A stretch of 64,000 bases of DNA from Luteimonas endophytica (GCF_029887875.1 NZ_JARXRM010000028.1:136611-200610); one strand, 5' to 3'. Counted from the first letter of the stretch, positions 32,963 to 42,981 are shown. Notes: generated by a model not told the origin, from the letters alone. Numbers and translations are program-made.

Positions 32963-34090
32963 TCAAGCGGCGGGCGCGCACTCGGTGCGGTTGCGGCCGC
33001 CGACCTTGGCGCGGTAGAGCGCCGCGTCCGCCTCCCGGTACAGCGCGTCGGCATCCGCATGCCGCCGCACATCGAAGCCGCAGCAGCCGATACTCGCGGT
33101 GACCGTCCGCTGCACGCCGTCGAACTCGAGCGGCACCCGCTCCAGCGCCTCGCGGAAGCCTTCGGCGCGGGCGCGCGCCGTGGCGCGGTCGACCGGCAGC
33201 ACCACGCCGAACTCCTCGCCGCCGAGCCGCGCGCACAGTTCGCCCTCGCCGGGAAACGCCTCGCGCAGCCGGCCCGCGAACCGCAGCAGGCAGGCGTCGC
33301 CGGCGAGGTGGCCGAAGCTGTCGTTGATCCGCTTGAAATGATCGATGTCGAGGATCAGCAGCGACAGCGACTGGCCGCCCCCTGCCGCCTCCATCGCGCG
33401 TTCGAGGGATTCGGAGAACTCGCGCCGGTTGGGCAGCCCGGTCAGGCCGTCGACGCGGCTCTGGGTGGCGAACACGTCGCGCTGCTGGCGCAGCTCTTCC
33501 TCCAGTTCCAGCCGCTCCCAGTACTCGCGGTGGCTGCGCCCCATCACCAGCAACATGTAGGCCATGTAGACCAGCCAGGTGGCGCCGACGCCGAAGGCCA
33601 CCTCCCCCCAGAGCACCACCAGGGTGGGCGCCATCACGGCTGCGATCGCGATCGCGGCGGGCAGCCGGCGCATGCACAGGGTATGTGCGATCGCCATGCC
33701 GAACGCTCCCGAGAACAGCAGCGTGATCAGCGGCGCGGGCGCCGGCAGCGTCGTCTGGCTCCATGCGCTGAACGAGCCCCACGCCACCGCGGTCGCCAGG
33801 ATCACGCCCCAGATCCTGCGCAGGTAGCGACGCGCCTCCGCTTCGCCCGGTGCGGCGGGCACCGGTAGCAGCACCCGCGCCACCGCCAGCAACACGAGCG
33901 TCCCGACCACCAGCAGCCCGGACCACCGGTACGGTGGTGCGAAGCCGGTCACGCCGAATGCGAGCGCTGCGGCAATGCCGTAGAACCCGCCGCCGAGCCT
34001 GGCGCGCTGCCGGGTCTCGGCCACCTCCTGGACGAGCAGGTTGCGGGCGCGCAGTCGGCTGCGTTCCTGGGCGACGGGACGTTCGGGCAT
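32963..34090 (-). CDS. Membrane diguanylate cyclase (GGEEF)
   Basis: Makes the second messenger c-di-GMP from two GTP. The protein has about 375 residues: six hydrophobic segments (roughly 30-190) as an MASE-like membrane sensor, a short coiled linker (ELEEELRQQ), then a GGDEF domain with SRVDGLTGLPNRREF, ILDIDHFKRINDSFGH and an intact GGEEF. No RxxD inhibitory site precedes the motif, so feedback inhibition is not expected. The start is uncertain: ATG at 34090 is preferred on composition; an ATG at 34162 would add 24 residues and overlap the metF promoter region. Neither has a clear Shine-Dalgarno sequence. Confidence 0.9.
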   Translation of the reverse strand: MPERPVAQERSRLRARNLLVQEVAETRQRARLGGGFYGIAAALAFGVTGFAPPYRWSGLLVVGTLVLLAVARVLLPVPAAPGEAEARRYLRRIWGVILATAVAWGSFSAWSQTTLPAPAPLITLLFSGAFGMAIAHTLCMRRLPAAIAIAAVMAPTLVVLWGEVAFGVGATWLVYMAYMLLVMGRSHREYWERLELEEELRQQRDVFATQSRVDGLTGLPNRREFSESLERAMEAAGGGQSLSLLILDIDHFKRINDSFGHLAGDACLLRFAGRLREAFPGEGELCARLGGEEFGVVLPVDRATARARAEGFREALERVPLEFDGVQRTVTASIGCCGFDVRRHADADALYREADAALYRAKVGGRNRTECAPAA

Positions 34091-34160
34091 CCATGCAGGG
34101 TAAGCGGAACCGGCCGCCGGCGGCACTTGCCGCGCCGCGGGGCACCCGCGATTCACTTCC

Positions 34161-34176
34161 ATCGCGATAAAGCGAT
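34161..34176 (+). promoter_or_regulatory. Inverted repeat ahead of metF
   Basis: ATCGCGATAAAGCGAT: arms ATCGC and GCGAT around six bases, 33 bases before the metF start. It could be an operator for a methionine regulator or merely a promoter part; no match to a specific regulator could be made by eye. Confidence 0.25.
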
Positions 34177-34208
34177 ACCATTCACGGGAGCCCGCCCCGC
34201 CTGCCGCG

Positions 34209-35048
34209 ATGACCCCGATCTCCTTCGAGTTCTACCCGCCCAAGAACGAGGACCAGCGCACGCAGCTGGATCGCAGCGCACGCAAGCTCAGCGAATACCG
34301 ACCCGAATACGTCTCCTGCACCTTCGGCGCCGGCGGCTCGACCCTCAGCTACACGCCCGAAACCGTGCGCCGGCTTCACCAGGTGCACGGCCTCGAAGCG
34401 GCACCCCACCTGTCCTGCGTGGGCGGCACCCGCGCCGAGATCCGCGAACTGCTGCAGCACTACCGCGCGATCGGCTGCCGCCGCATCGTCGCCCTCCGCG
34501 GCGACCTGCCCTCCGGCATGGGCCACCCCGGCGAGCTGCGCTACGCCTCGGACCTGGTGGCCTTCATCCGCGCCGAGTTCGGCGACGCCTTCCGGATCGA
34601 GGTGGCCTGCTACCCGGAGACCCACCCCCAGGCCGACGACGCGCTCGCCGACCTGCGCCACTTCAAGGCCAAGGTGGAGGCCGGGGCCGACGCCGCCATC
34701 ACCCAGTACTTCTACAACGCCGACGCCTATTTCCACTTCGTCGATGCGGCGCGGAAGGCCGGCATCGGGATTCCGATCGTGCCGGGGGTCATGCCGATCG
34801 CCAACTTCACCCAGCTGCGCCGTTTCTCGGAAGCCTGCGGCGCGGAGATTCCGCGCTGGATCGGCAGGCGCATGCAGGCCTACGGCGACGACGCCGAGTC
34901 GGTGCGCTCTTTCGGTGCCGACGTGGTGGCCGGGCTGTGCGAGCGGCTGATCGCCGGCGGCGCGCCCGGCCTGCACATCTACACCCTCAACCTGGCGCGG
35001 CCGACGCAGACGCTGCTCGATCGGCTGGGCGAGCGCAGACCAGCCTGA
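34209..35048 (+). CDS. metF: 5,10-methylenetetrahydrofolate reductase
   Basis: FAD enzyme of 279 residues that reduces methylene-THF to methyl-THF for methionine synthesis. Signature pieces: ISFEFYPPKNE, VSCTFGAGGSTL, HLSCVGGTRAE, ALRGDLPSG, GADAAITQYFYNADAY and PGVMPIANFTQL. Length and start agree with the family. It works with ahcY and metK in the same stretch of the chromosome, although each has its own promoter region. Confidence 0.97.
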   Translation: MTPISFEFYPPKNEDQRTQLDRSARKLSEYRPEYVSCTFGAGGSTLSYTPETVRRLHQVHGLEAAPHLSCVGGTRAEIRELLQHYRAIGCRRIVALRGDLPSGMGHPGELRYASDLVAFIRAEFGDAFRIEVACYPETHPQADDALADLRHFKAKVEAGADAAITQYFYNADAYFHFVDAARKAGIGIPIVPGVMPIANFTQLRRFSEACGAEIPRWIGRRMQAYGDDAESVRSFGADVVAGLCERLIAGGAPGLHIYTLNLARPTQTLLDRLGERRPA

Positions 35049-35102
35049 ACGGGCGCCGCCGTTCCACTTCCCGGTGCCGGCCGCCGGCGCTACGCTGGGG
35101 CG

Positions 35103-35690
35103 ATGCCCCGCAGCCCGATCATCGGTGCCCAGATCGCCGTCCTGGTTTCGGCGCTGTTCGTGTTCGCCGCGGAACCGGCCGCGGCGCAGATCAACCGCTG
35201 CACCACTGCGGATGGGGGCACGGTCTACACCGACCGCAAGTGCAGCGATCTCGGGGCGGTGGAACGGCTGCCGCGCGACGGCAGCGGTGGCCAGGCCCGC
35301 GGCTACCGTGGCGGCTGCGCCCGCAACCTCCACGACCTGATCCACGAGATGACCGTGGCCATCGACAGCCGCGACGTCAACCGCCTGGCCGGCGTGTACC
35401 ACTGGCCGGGCATGTCGCACCGCGCCGGCTACGGCACCATGGACCGGCTGGACCGCATCGTGCAGCAGCCTCTGGTCGATATCGTGGCGCTGCGCCCGGC
35501 CACGCCGGTGGTGGTGGTGGAGCGGGCCGGCATCAGCGCACGGGTGACCGCGGATTCGAGCGTGCGGGTGGCGGGCGACCGCCGCCCGGTGGCGCTGCGC
35601 GTGGAACAGACCGCGGGCGACAGCGCGGCGCCGGTGCGGACCATCTTCGGCCTGCGACGGCACATGGACTGCTGGTGGGTCAGCCTCTGA
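35103..35690 (+). CDS. Exported DUF4124-domain protein
   Basis: Protein of 195 residues with a signal peptide (cleavage near AAAQI, residue 29). A DUF4124 motif directly after it reads INRCTTADGGTVYTDRKCSD, a small disulfide-bonded domain common in gammaproteobacterial periplasmic proteins. The remaining 130 residues contain CARNLHDLIHEMTVAIDSRD and a beta-rich C-terminus ending CWWVSL; no further family is recognised. It lies 54 bases after metF in the same direction but has no obvious pathway link. Confidence 0.8.
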   Translation: MPRSPIIGAQIAVLVSALFVFAAEPAAAQINRCTTADGGTVYTDRKCSDLGAVERLPRDGSGGQARGYRGGCARNLHDLIHEMTVAIDSRDVNRLAGVYHWPGMSHRAGYGTMDRLDRIVQQPLVDIVALRPATPVVVVERAGISARVTADSSVRVAGDRRPVALRVEQTAGDSAAPVRTIFGLRRHMDCWWVSL

Positions 35691-35935
35691 AGGCAGCAGC
35701 GGGGCGTTCGACGCGCCTTCCCCTCCGCGCTGCCGTGAAGGCGTCATCACATCGTTGAATCTCCCAACGGCGTGCGTCACAGCGGTTCAGGCGTCATTTC
35801 ACAGAAGCGCACGGACACCATGGTGAGCGACGCGGCGCGGGCGTAGCGTCGCTGCAGGGCTCGCGTTTCCCCCGCAATTTCGCGATCCCGCCGCCGGTGC
35901 GCGCGGTGCGCCCCGGTCCCCAACCGGAGAGAGTC

Positions 35936-37186
35936 ATGTCCCAACGCCAGCTTTCAGCGGCCCTCGCGCTTGCGCTTGCCGCCTGCCTCGGCACCGATGC
36001 CAGCGCCGCCGAGCCCCCCACCCTGTTCTCGCCACTGCCCGAAAGCGTCGCGGCCACGGCCGGTTCGGACCGGGTGCTGACCGCGATCCGGGCCGATCGG
36101 GCCGTGGTCGCCAGCCGCCTGGTGGCGGCCAACGCCGCGCAGGTCGCCGAGTCCACCGAGTTGCTGCTGCTCGAGCTGGAGCCCGGCCTGACCGTGCGCG
36201 GCGAGCGACAGATCGCCTACCGCAACCCCGACGGGACCATCGTCTGGTCGGGCCTGCTCGACGCCGACGAGACCCGCGCGCGGCTGCGGCTGTTCGGCGA
36301 TGCGGAAGTGGCCGATGCGCCCGAGGCCTCGGTGCTGATCGTGCGCAACGGCGATCGCCTCACCGGCACGGTGCGCGCCGGCGCCCGCCTTTACAGGATC
36401 AGCCCGCTCGCAGGCGGCGGCCACGTCGTCGCCCGCGTCGACGAAGCGCTGATGCCGGCGGACCATCCCGCAGGTTACCGGCCCCGGCCCGCATCGGCGA
36501 TCGAACTCGATCCGGCCATGCTCGCCGACAAGGCCAACACCGTGATCCGGGTCGGCGTACTGGTGGCCAACTCCGCGGCCAGCGCCATCGGCGACGTCAC
36601 CGGATTCGCCAACCTGGCGGTGGCCGAGAGCAACCAGGGTTTCGCCAACAGCGGCGTACAGGTCACCCTGCAGCTGGCCGGGGTCTACACCACGGCCTAC
36701 AACAGCGCCGGGTTCAGCAACGACCTGTACCGCTTCGCCGCCAACGGCGACGGCCAGCTCGACGGCTGGCACGCCACCCGCAACAGCATCGCCGCCGACG
36801 TCAACGTGCTGGTGATCAACAACAGCTCCTCCTGCGGCATCGGCTACATGAACTCGAACGCCAACAGCGCCTTCAGCGTGGTGCATTACAGCTGCGCGAC
36901 CGGCTATTACAGCTTCGGCCACGAGATCGGCCACAATTTCGGCGCCCACCACAATCCCGAGGCGCCGGCCAACAACACCACCTACGCCTACGGGCACGGG
37001 TACCTGCATCCTGGATCGGCGTGGCGCACGATCATGGCCTACAACTGTTCGTCGGGGTGCAGCCGCATCAACTACTGGTCCAACCCGAACCGCACCTACG
37101 GGGGCGCGGCCATGGGCACCACTGCCCGGCACGACAACGCACGACTGCTCAACGGCCGTCGCGGCACCGTGGCCGGTTTCCGCTGA
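35936..37186 (+). CDS. Secreted zinc metalloprotease (reprolysin-like, M12B type)
   Basis: Exported protease of 416 residues. It has a signal peptide (cleavage near ASAAE, residue 25), an N-terminal prodomain-like part to about 195, then a catalytic domain. The zinc site is HEIGHNFGAHH (from residue 329, HExxHxxGxxH) and the Met-turn is IMAYN (M367), the metzincin arrangement. Cysteine pairs flank the active site (SSCGIGY, YSCATGY, NCSSGC), suggesting disulfides. The chosen ATG directly precedes the signal peptide; AGAGA upstream is a fair ribosome site. A hairpin terminator follows at 37228. Confidence 0.9.
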   Translation: MSQRQLSAALALALAACLGTDASAAEPPTLFSPLPESVAATAGSDRVLTAIRADRAVVASRLVAANAAQVAESTELLLLELEPGLTVRGERQIAYRNPDGTIVWSGLLDADETRARLRLFGDAEVADAPEASVLIVRNGDRLTGTVRAGARLYRISPLAGGGHVVARVDEALMPADHPAGYRPRPASAIELDPAMLADKANTVIRVGVLVANSAASAIGDVTGFANLAVAESNQGFANSGVQVTLQLAGVYTTAYNSAGFSNDLYRFAANGDGQLDGWHATRNSIAADVNVLVINNSSSCGIGYMNSNANSAFSVVHYSCATGYYSFGHEIGHNFGAHHNPEAPANNTTYAYGHGYLHPGSAWRTIMAYNCSSGCSRINYWSNPNRTYGGAAMGTTARHDNARLLNGRRGTVAGFR

Positions 37187-37227
37187 GTCCCGCCCGGCCA
37201 CGGTGCCGGGCCTCCCTCGCCGCCCCA

Positions 37228-37256
37228 GGCGGCCCGCGCGGTGCGGGCCGCCGTTC
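37228..37256 (+). terminator. Hairpin after metalloprotease gene
   Basis: GGCGGCCCGC (37228-37237) and GCGGGCCGCC (37243-37252), a perfect 10-bp stem with a five-base loop, followed by GTTCT. The T run is poor, so termination efficiency is uncertain. Confidence 0.5.
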
Positions 37257-37290
37257 TGGCAGAATGCGCCGTCCCCAACGAGGCGGCCCC

Positions 37291-38202
37291 ATGCAGTACC
37301 CGGAATGGATCTGGCACAACGGCGCCATCAAGCCCTGGGCCGAGGCCACCACCCACGTCATGGCCCACGCCTTGCACTACGGCTCGTCCGTGTTCGAGGG
37401 CATCCGCAGCTATCGCACCCCGCAGGGTCCGGCGATCTTCCGCCTCTCCGACCACAACCGCCGGCTGTTCGCCTCGGCGAAGATCCACGAGATCGATATC
37501 CCCCATACGCTGGAGCAACTCAACGCCGCGTGTCGCGAGGTGCTCGTGCGTAACTCACTCGGCGCGGCCTATCTGCGCCCGGTGGCGTTTCGGGGCCTCG
37601 GCGGCTTCGGCCTGTCGGCGGAGACGCCGGTGGACGTGGCCGTGGCGGCCTGGACCTGGGGCACCTACCTGGGCGAAGGCGTGCTGGAGACCGGCATCGA
37701 TGCCTGCGTGTCCAGCTGGCAGCGCTTCGCTCCCAACACCATTCCGGCGGGCGCCAAGGCCGGCGGCAACTATCTGTCCGGACAACTGATCGCGCGCGAG
37801 GCGCGGCGGCTCGGGTTCGGCGAGGGCATCGCCCTGGCCTCCACCGGACTGCTGAGCGAGGGCGCTGGGGAAAACCTGTTCCTGGTGTTCGATGGCGTGC
37901 TGCACACGCCGCCCTCCAGCGCCGCACTGCTCGACGGGATCACCCGCCACAGCCTGATCGCCCTGGCGCGCGAGGAGGGTCTGGAAGTGGTCGAACGCGA
38001 CCTGCCGCGCGAGTACCTGTATCTGTGCGACGAGCTGTTCATGTGCGGCACCGCCGCCGAGATCACCCCGATCCGTTCGGTCGACGGCCGCCAGGTCGGC
38101 AGCGGCCGCCCCGGCCCGGTGACCCAGCGGCTGCAGGCGCTGTTCTTCGGTCTGTTCGACGGCACCACACCCGACCGCCACGGCTGGCTCGAGCACGTGT
38201 AG
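37291..38202 (+). CDS. ilvE: Branched-chain amino acid aminotransferase
   Basis: PLP enzyme of 303 residues that catalyses the last step of valine, leucine and isoleucine synthesis. The PLP lysine is K156 in AGAKAGGNYLS, and SEGAGENLF and GTAAEITPIRSVDG follow, all in the same order as in E. coli IlvE. The start MQYPEWIWHNGAI fits the family. Single gene; a CAGAAT hexamer near 37260 may be its -10. Confidence 0.96.
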   Translation: MQYPEWIWHNGAIKPWAEATTHVMAHALHYGSSVFEGIRSYRTPQGPAIFRLSDHNRRLFASAKIHEIDIPHTLEQLNAACREVLVRNSLGAAYLRPVAFRGLGGFGLSAETPVDVAVAAWTWGTYLGEGVLETGIDACVSSWQRFAPNTIPAGAKAGGNYLSGQLIAREARRLGFGEGIALASTGLLSEGAGENLFLVFDGVLHTPPSSAALLDGITRHSLIALAREEGLEVVERDLPREYLYLCDELFMCGTAAEITPIRSVDGRQVGSGRPGPVTQRLQALFFGLFDGTTPDRHGWLEHV

Positions 38203-38364
38203 CCGCGGGCCAACCGGGCACCGCGCAACACGACCGCGGCACCCCGCCGCCGCGGTCGAGATCCGTAGGAGCGTGCCATGCCCGCGAAGGCCGGCGCGAC
38301 CGGCCGCGCCCGGGATCACCGCCAACCCAACCGGAGGCGCCCGCTCGTTCGACGTTCCGAGGCT

Positions 38365-38955
38365 TCACCTGTCGACCGCGACCCGCCGGAAGGTCAGGTT
38401 GATCCGAGGCCCCAGCGGACGCGCGGTGGCCGGCAGCGCGTGCCGGTAGTGGCGCTGGGTGTCGCCGCGCATCAGCAGCAGGCTGCCGTGCGGCAGTTCC
38501 ACCGCCAGGCGTTCGCCGCCCTCGCGATGCTTGAGCAGGAAGCGCCGGGCGGCGCCCAGGCTGACCGAGGCGATGCAGGGTCGCGGGCCGAGTTCCGGCT
38601 CGTCGTCCGAGTGCCAGCCCATCCGATCGCTGCCATCGCGATAGAGATTGGCCAGCACGCTGTTGAAATCGACGCCGACTTCATCCCGCAGCCGCGCGCG
38701 CAGCGGCAACAGGGCCCTCGGCCAGGGATGCGGTTCGAAGCGCGCGCCAGAATACCGGTAGCCGGCGCCCGGGTCGCCGATCCAGCAGCTGCGTCGGGGA
38801 CTGTCCACCTCGCGGCCGAACATGCGGATGCGGTGCGTCCGCCACTCGACGCCGGCCAACAGCCTCGCGAACAGCGCGTCGGCCCGCGCCGGGCCGAGCC
38901 AGGCGGAATCGAAGGCCAGGTCGGCGCCTGGCAGTGCGATCGGGGTCAGGGGCAA
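38365..38955 (-). CDS. alkB: AlkB-family 2-oxoglutarate dioxygenase, TTG start
   Basis: Repairs N-alkylated bases in DNA/RNA by oxidative demethylation. The protein has 196 residues. Iron ligands H115 and D117 sit in WHSDDEPELG, and the 2-oxoglutarate-binding RINLTFR ends the domain. The size and the SCWIGDPGAGYRYSG region resemble the eukaryotic-like AlkB group (ALKBH2/3 style) found in many proteobacteria. No ATG or GTG gives a sensible N-terminus. TTG at 38955 has GGAG a few bases upstream and starts just before the conserved region. Single gene, divergent from the ETF-quinone oxidoreductase. Confidence 0.88.
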   Translation of the reverse strand: MPLTPIALPGADLAFDSAWLGPARADALFARLLAGVEWRTHRIRMFGREVDSPRRSCWIGDPGAGYRYSGARFEPHPWPRALLPLRARLRDEVGVDFNSVLANLYRDGSDRMGWHSDDEPELGPRPCIASVSLGAARRFLLKHREGGERLAVELPHGSLLLMRGDTQRHYRHALPATARPLGPRINLTFRRVAVDR

Positions 38956-39157
38956 AGGTCGTCTCCGGCTCGCGCAGGGCCTCCGCGGTGCACGGCGGAA
39001 CGCGGGCCGGGCCAGCGGTACGCCAGTGCCGGCCGCCGGTCCCCGCGGCGAGCGGCCGCTGTTCCGGTTGTTCACCGCCGCCGCCACGGGCACGGCGCAG
39101 GCTGTTGTTGGTGACAGTGTCGCACCCCTGCGCGGACTGCGCGCGTCGCCGCGCGAT

Positions 39158-39187
39158 TTGCCGGGCCCGCGGCAAACCCGCGACAAT
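39158..39187 (+). promoter_or_regulatory. Candidate promoter of ETF-quinone oxidoreductase
   Basis: TTGCCG at 39158-39163 and GACAAT at 39182-39187 with an 18-base spacer, 26 bases before the start codon. Similar GACAAT/GATAAT boxes precede other housekeeping genes here. Confidence 0.4.
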
Positions 39188-39213
39188 CGCCCGATGCCAT
39201 CCGGGAAGCCAGC

Positions 39214-40845
39214 ATGAACCAGCCAGCCGAAGCCGAAGCGCGCGACGTGATGGAGTACGACGTGGTGACCGTGGGCGCGGGGCCCGCAGGGCTGTCGTTC
39301 GCGATCCGCCTCAAGCAGCTGAACCCGGACATCTCGGTCTGCGTGATCGAGAAATCGAGCACCATCGGGGCGCACATCCTGTCGGGAGCGGTGATCGAGC
39401 CCGGCCCGCTCGACGCGCTGCTGCCCGGCTGGCGCGACAATCCGCCGCCGGTGTGCGTGCCGGCCGCGGAGGACGAGTTCTGGCTGCTGTCTAAGGATGG
39501 CGGCCGGAAGGCGCCGATCGTCCCGCCCGGCATGCGCAACCACGGCAATTTCATCGTCTCGCTCGGTGCGATGTGCGCGTGGCTGGCGCCGCAGGCCGAG
39601 GCGCTGGGTGTCGAGGTCTTTCCGGGGTTCGCCGCCGCCGAAACCCTGCACGACGACGATGGCGCCGTCATCGGGGTGCGCATCGGCGACATGGGCATTG
39701 CGAAGGACGGCGCGCGCAAGCCCGGCTACACCGCGGGCATCGATATCCGCGCGAAAGTGACGGTGCTGGCGGAAGGCGCCCGCGGCCACCTCACCAAGCG
39801 CCTGGTGAAGCGCTTCTCGCTGGACGCGGACAGCGACCCGCAGGCCTATTCGATCGGCATCAAGGAACTCTGGCAGCTGCCGGCCGGGCGCGGCAGCCCG
39901 GGGAAGATCGTGCACACGCTCGGCTGGCCGGCCGACAACCGCACCTACGGCGGCAGCTTCATCTACCACCTGGAGAACGACCAGGTGGCGATCGGCTACG
40001 TCAGCGGCCTGGACTATGCCGACCCCAACTACGCGCCCTACGAGGCGTTCCAGCAGTGGAAGCACCACCCGACGGTCAAGCCGCTGCTGGACGGCGGCAA
40101 TATCCTCTCGGCCGGCGCTCGCGCCATCGTCACCGGCGGCTGGCAGTCGCTGCCGAAGGTGGAAATGCCCGGCGCGCTGCTGATCGGCGACACCGCCGGC
40201 CTGCTCAACGTGCCCAAGATCAAGGGCACCCACCAGGCGATTCGCAGCGGCATGCTCGCCGCCGAGCACCTGGCGGCCGGAGAGCTGAAGCCGGCCGGGT
40301 TCGACGCGAAACTGCGCGCCTCCGAGGCGATGAAGGAACTGCGCAAGGTCCGCAACATCAAGCCCGGTTTCAAGAAGGGCCTGTGGTTCGGCCTCGCCAA
40401 CGGCGCCTGGGAGACCGCCACCGCCGGGCTGTCGCCGTGGACGCTGAAGGTGAGCGCGGACTGGTGCGCGCTCGACAAGCTCGGGGAACACGAGCAGCCG
40501 GAGCGCGACTACGTCCGGCGCGACCTGCCGCCGCGCGACCGCCTGGCCGGGGTGTATTTCGCCGCGACCGAGCACGACGAGGACCAGCCGGTCCACCTGA
40601 TCGTGCACGACACCGAGGTCTGCGTGGCCCGTTGCGCGGAGGAGTACGGCAACCCCTGCACCCGGTTCTGCCCGGCCGCGGTCTACGAGATCGTCGAGGA
40701 CGCCGCCGCCGAGCACGGCAGGCGCCTGCAGATCAACGCCGCCAACTGCGTGCACTGCAAGACCTGCGACATCAAGGACCCGTACGAGATCATCACCTGG
40801 GTCGCGCCGGAGGGCGGCTCGGGGCCGAATTACCAGAATCTCTAA
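39214..40845 (+). CDS. Electron transfer flavoprotein-ubiquinone oxidoreductase
   Basis: Passes electrons from reduced ETF to ubiquinone at the inner membrane. The protein has 543 residues. FAD site GAGPAG (21-26); a central region with GGSFIYHLENDQVAIGYVSG; and a C-terminal ferredoxin-like domain with CTRFCP and NCVHCKTCDIKDP supplying the 4Fe-4S ligands. The start MNQPAEAEARDV is supported by the conserved FAD motif position. Its partners etfB and etfA lie about 4 kb downstream on the same strand. Confidence 0.96.
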   Translation: MNQPAEAEARDVMEYDVVTVGAGPAGLSFAIRLKQLNPDISVCVIEKSSTIGAHILSGAVIEPGPLDALLPGWRDNPPPVCVPAAEDEFWLLSKDGGRKAPIVPPGMRNHGNFIVSLGAMCAWLAPQAEALGVEVFPGFAAAETLHDDDGAVIGVRIGDMGIAKDGARKPGYTAGIDIRAKVTVLAEGARGHLTKRLVKRFSLDADSDPQAYSIGIKELWQLPAGRGSPGKIVHTLGWPADNRTYGGSFIYHLENDQVAIGYVSGLDYADPNYAPYEAFQQWKHHPTVKPLLDGGNILSAGARAIVTGGWQSLPKVEMPGALLIGDTAGLLNVPKIKGTHQAIRSGMLAAEHLAAGELKPAGFDAKLRASEAMKELRKVRNIKPGFKKGLWFGLANGAWETATAGLSPWTLKVSADWCALDKLGEHEQPERDYVRRDLPPRDRLAGVYFAATEHDEDQPVHLIVHDTEVCVARCAEEYGNPCTRFCPAAVYEIVEDAAAEHGRRLQINAANCVHCKTCDIKDPYEIITWVAPEGGSGPNYQNL

Positions 40846-40881
40846 CGGCCCACCGCATTTCCGGCCGGCCGCTCACGGTCG

Positions 40882-42219
40882 CTATCCGCCGGTGACCGAA
40901 CGGCCGCGCCCGATTCCGTAATAGGCGATGCCGGCCTGCTCCAGCTCGTCGGGGTCGTAGACGTTGCGTCCATCGAAGACCACCGCATCGCCGAGCGTCC
41001 TGAATGCGGCCAGGTCGGGGCTGCGGAACTGCCGCCACTCGGTCACCACGGCCAGCGCGTCGGCGCCGCGCAAGGCTTCCTCCATCGAGTCGCAAAGCAC
41101 GAGGTCCACGCGTTCTCCGTAGATTCGCCGCGCCTCATCCATCGCCTCGGGATCATAGGCCCGGACCCGCGCGCCCGCCGCCCAAAGCTGTTCCATCAGC
41201 CGCCGGCTGGATGCGGCACGCATATCGTCCGTGTCGGGCTTGAAGGCCAGCCCCCAGATCGCCACGGTCCGGTCGGACAATTGCCCGTCGAAGTGTCGAT
41301 GGATGAGCTCGAACAGGTGCGCCTTCTGGCGTTCGTTGACCTCTTCCACCGCGTCCAGTAGTTGCGGGCGGTAGCCGTGTTGTTGCGCGGTGCGAGCGAG
41401 GGCCTGCACGTCCTTGGGGAAACATGACCCGCCGTACCCGACCCCGGGGTAGATGAATTGCCACCCGATTCGGGGGTCCGAACCGATGCCACGGCGGACC
41501 ATCTCGATGTCCGCGCCGACGCGCTCGGCGATGTTGGAGATTTCATTCATGAAGCTGATCTTGGTCGCCAACATGGCGTTCGCCGCATATTTGGTCAGCT
41601 CCGCTGAGCGCACGTCCATCACCACGAAGCGGTCGTGATTGCGGACGAACGGCGCATAGAGGCGCTTGAGCTTATCCACGGCAGCATCCGCGGTCGCACC
41701 GATGACGATCCGGTCGGGATGCATGCAGTCGTTGACCGCATCTCCTTCCTTCAGGAATTCTGGATTCGACACGACTTCGAAGTCGATCTCGACCTTACGC
41801 TGCGAAAGCTCGCCGGCGATGGCGCCCCTCACCAACTGCGCGGTGCCCACCGGCACAGTGGATTTGTTGACCACGATCGCGGACGTTCGGAGGTTGGCGC
41901 CGATGGTCTTCGCCACCCTCAGCACGTACTGCAGGTCGGCACTGCCGTCCTCGTCCGGCGGAGTGCCCACGGCGATGAAAACGATCTCAGCACCTGCAAT
42001 CGCTGCCGCGGCGTCGGTGGTGAAGTGCAGCCGGCCATCGCTGCCGTTCCTGACGACCATCGAGTCCAGCCCGGGCTCGTAGATCGGCAGGCGCCCCTGC
42101 CTCAACCCCTCGATCTTGGCCTCGTCCACGTCCACGCAGGTCACGTCATGTCCGATCTCGGACAGGCAGGTGCCGGTCACCAGGCCCACATAGCCTGTCC
42201 CGAAGATGCTCACTTTCAT
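40882..42219 (-). CDS. ugd: UDP-glucose 6-dehydrogenase
   Basis: Oxidises UDP-glucose to UDP-glucuronic acid with two NAD+, feeding surface polysaccharides. The protein has 445 residues: NAD site [10 protein letters not shown] (7-16), the [13 protein letters not shown] substrate loop, and catalytic C266 in [13 protein letters not shown] start at the Rossmann fold. It stands alone, 4.5 kb before the polysaccharide locus. UDP-GlcA could supply a uronic acid for that locus, but xanthan-type or other polymers are equally possible. Convergent with the ETF-quinone oxidoreductase gene. Confidence 0.96.
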   Translation of the reverse strand: MKVSIFGTGYVGLVTGTCLSEIGHDVTCVDVDEAKIEGLRQGRLPIYEPGLDSMVVRNGSDGRLHFTTDAAAAIAGAEIVFIAVGTPPDEDGSADLQYVLRVAKTIGANLRTSAIVVNKSTVPVGTAQLVRGAIAGELSQRKVEIDFEVVSNPEFLKEGDAVNDCMHPDRIVIGATADAAVDKLKRLYAPFVRNHDRFVVMDVRSAELTKYAANAMLATKISFMNEISNIAERVGADIEMVRRGIGSDPRIGWQFIYPGVGYGGSCFPKDVQALARTAQQHGYRPQLLDAVEEVNERQKAHLFELIHRHFDGQLSDRTVAIWGLAFKPDTDDMRAASSRRLMEQLWAAGARVRAYDPEAMDEARRIYGERVDLVLCDSMEEALRGADALAVVTEWRQFRSPDLAAFRTLGDAVVFDGRNVYDPDELEQAGIAYYGIGRGRSVTGG

Positions 42220-42348
42220 CGATCTGGTTTCCGACTGCGGTCAGGGGGATAGTCTATCTGGACCTCGGCCGGGGCCGGCGCCCGTACCGCCTCGAAGGCG
42301 CTTCTCGCAGTGCACCGTGGGCGCGGACAAACGTGCCGCCAGGCAGCG

Positions 42349-42981
42349 CTAGCGGGAGGCGACGGGGACGCCGGTGCTGGCGCGCAACTCGTCCTCGGCG
42401 ACATCCGGCGCCAGTTCCACCAGCTTCAGCCCCTCGGGGGTCACGTCGAGCACGCCCAGGTCGGTGATGATCCGGTCCACCACGCCGACACCGGTCAGCG
42501 GCAGGCTGCATTCGGGCAGGATCTTGTGGCTGCCGTCCTTCGCCACGTGCTCCATCAGCACCACCACGCGCTTGACGCCGGCGACCAGGTCCATCGCCCC
42601 GCCCATGCCCTTGACCATCTTGCCCGGCACCATCCAGTTGGCCAGATCGCCCTTGTCGGTGACCTGCATCGCGCCGAGGATCGCTAGGTCGACGTGTCCG
42701 CCGCGGATCATCGCGAAGGAGTCGTGGCTGCCGAAATAGCTCGCCCCGCTGCGCGCGGTGACGGTCTGCTTGCCGGCGTTGATCAGGTCGGCGTCGACCT
42801 CTTCCTCGGTCGGGAACGGGCCGATCCCGAGTAGGCCGTTCTCGGACTGCAGCCACACGTCCACCCCGTCCGGGAGGTGGTTGGCCACCAGCGTCGGCAG
42901 GCCGATGCCGAGGTTGACGTAGGCGCCGTCGGTCAGCTCCTGCGCGGCGCGGCGGGCCATCTGGTCGCGGTTCCAGGGCAT
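42349..42981 (-). CDS. scoB: 3-oxoacid CoA-transferase subunit B
   Basis: Beta subunit (210 residues) of succinyl-CoA:3-ketoacid CoA transferase, which activates acetoacetate. The catalytic Glu lies in [10 protein letters not shown]; also GIGLPTLV near the start and [13 protein letters not shown] prefer the ATG at 42981 ([11 protein letters not shown]), which has GGAG upstream; an ATG five codons earlier is possible. It follows scoA on the minus strand with about 140 bases between, so they form an operon. The C-terminal [17 protein letters not shown] region is complete. Confidence 0.95.
   Translation of the reverse strand: MPWNRDQMARRAAQELTDGAYVNLGIGLPTLVANHLPDGVDVWLQSENGLLGIGPFPTEEEVDADLINAGKQTVTARSGASYFGSHDSFAMIRGGHVDLAILGAMQVTDKGDLANWMVPGKMVKGMGGAMDLVAGVKRVVVLMEHVAKDGSHKILPECSLPLTGVGVVDRIITDLGVLDVTPEGLKLVELAPDVAEDELRASTGVPVASR

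Noticed and set aside
32963-34090. RxxD inhibitory site of the diguanylate cyclase
   Set aside because: The residues five positions before GGEEF (GEGELCARL) do not contain RxxD.
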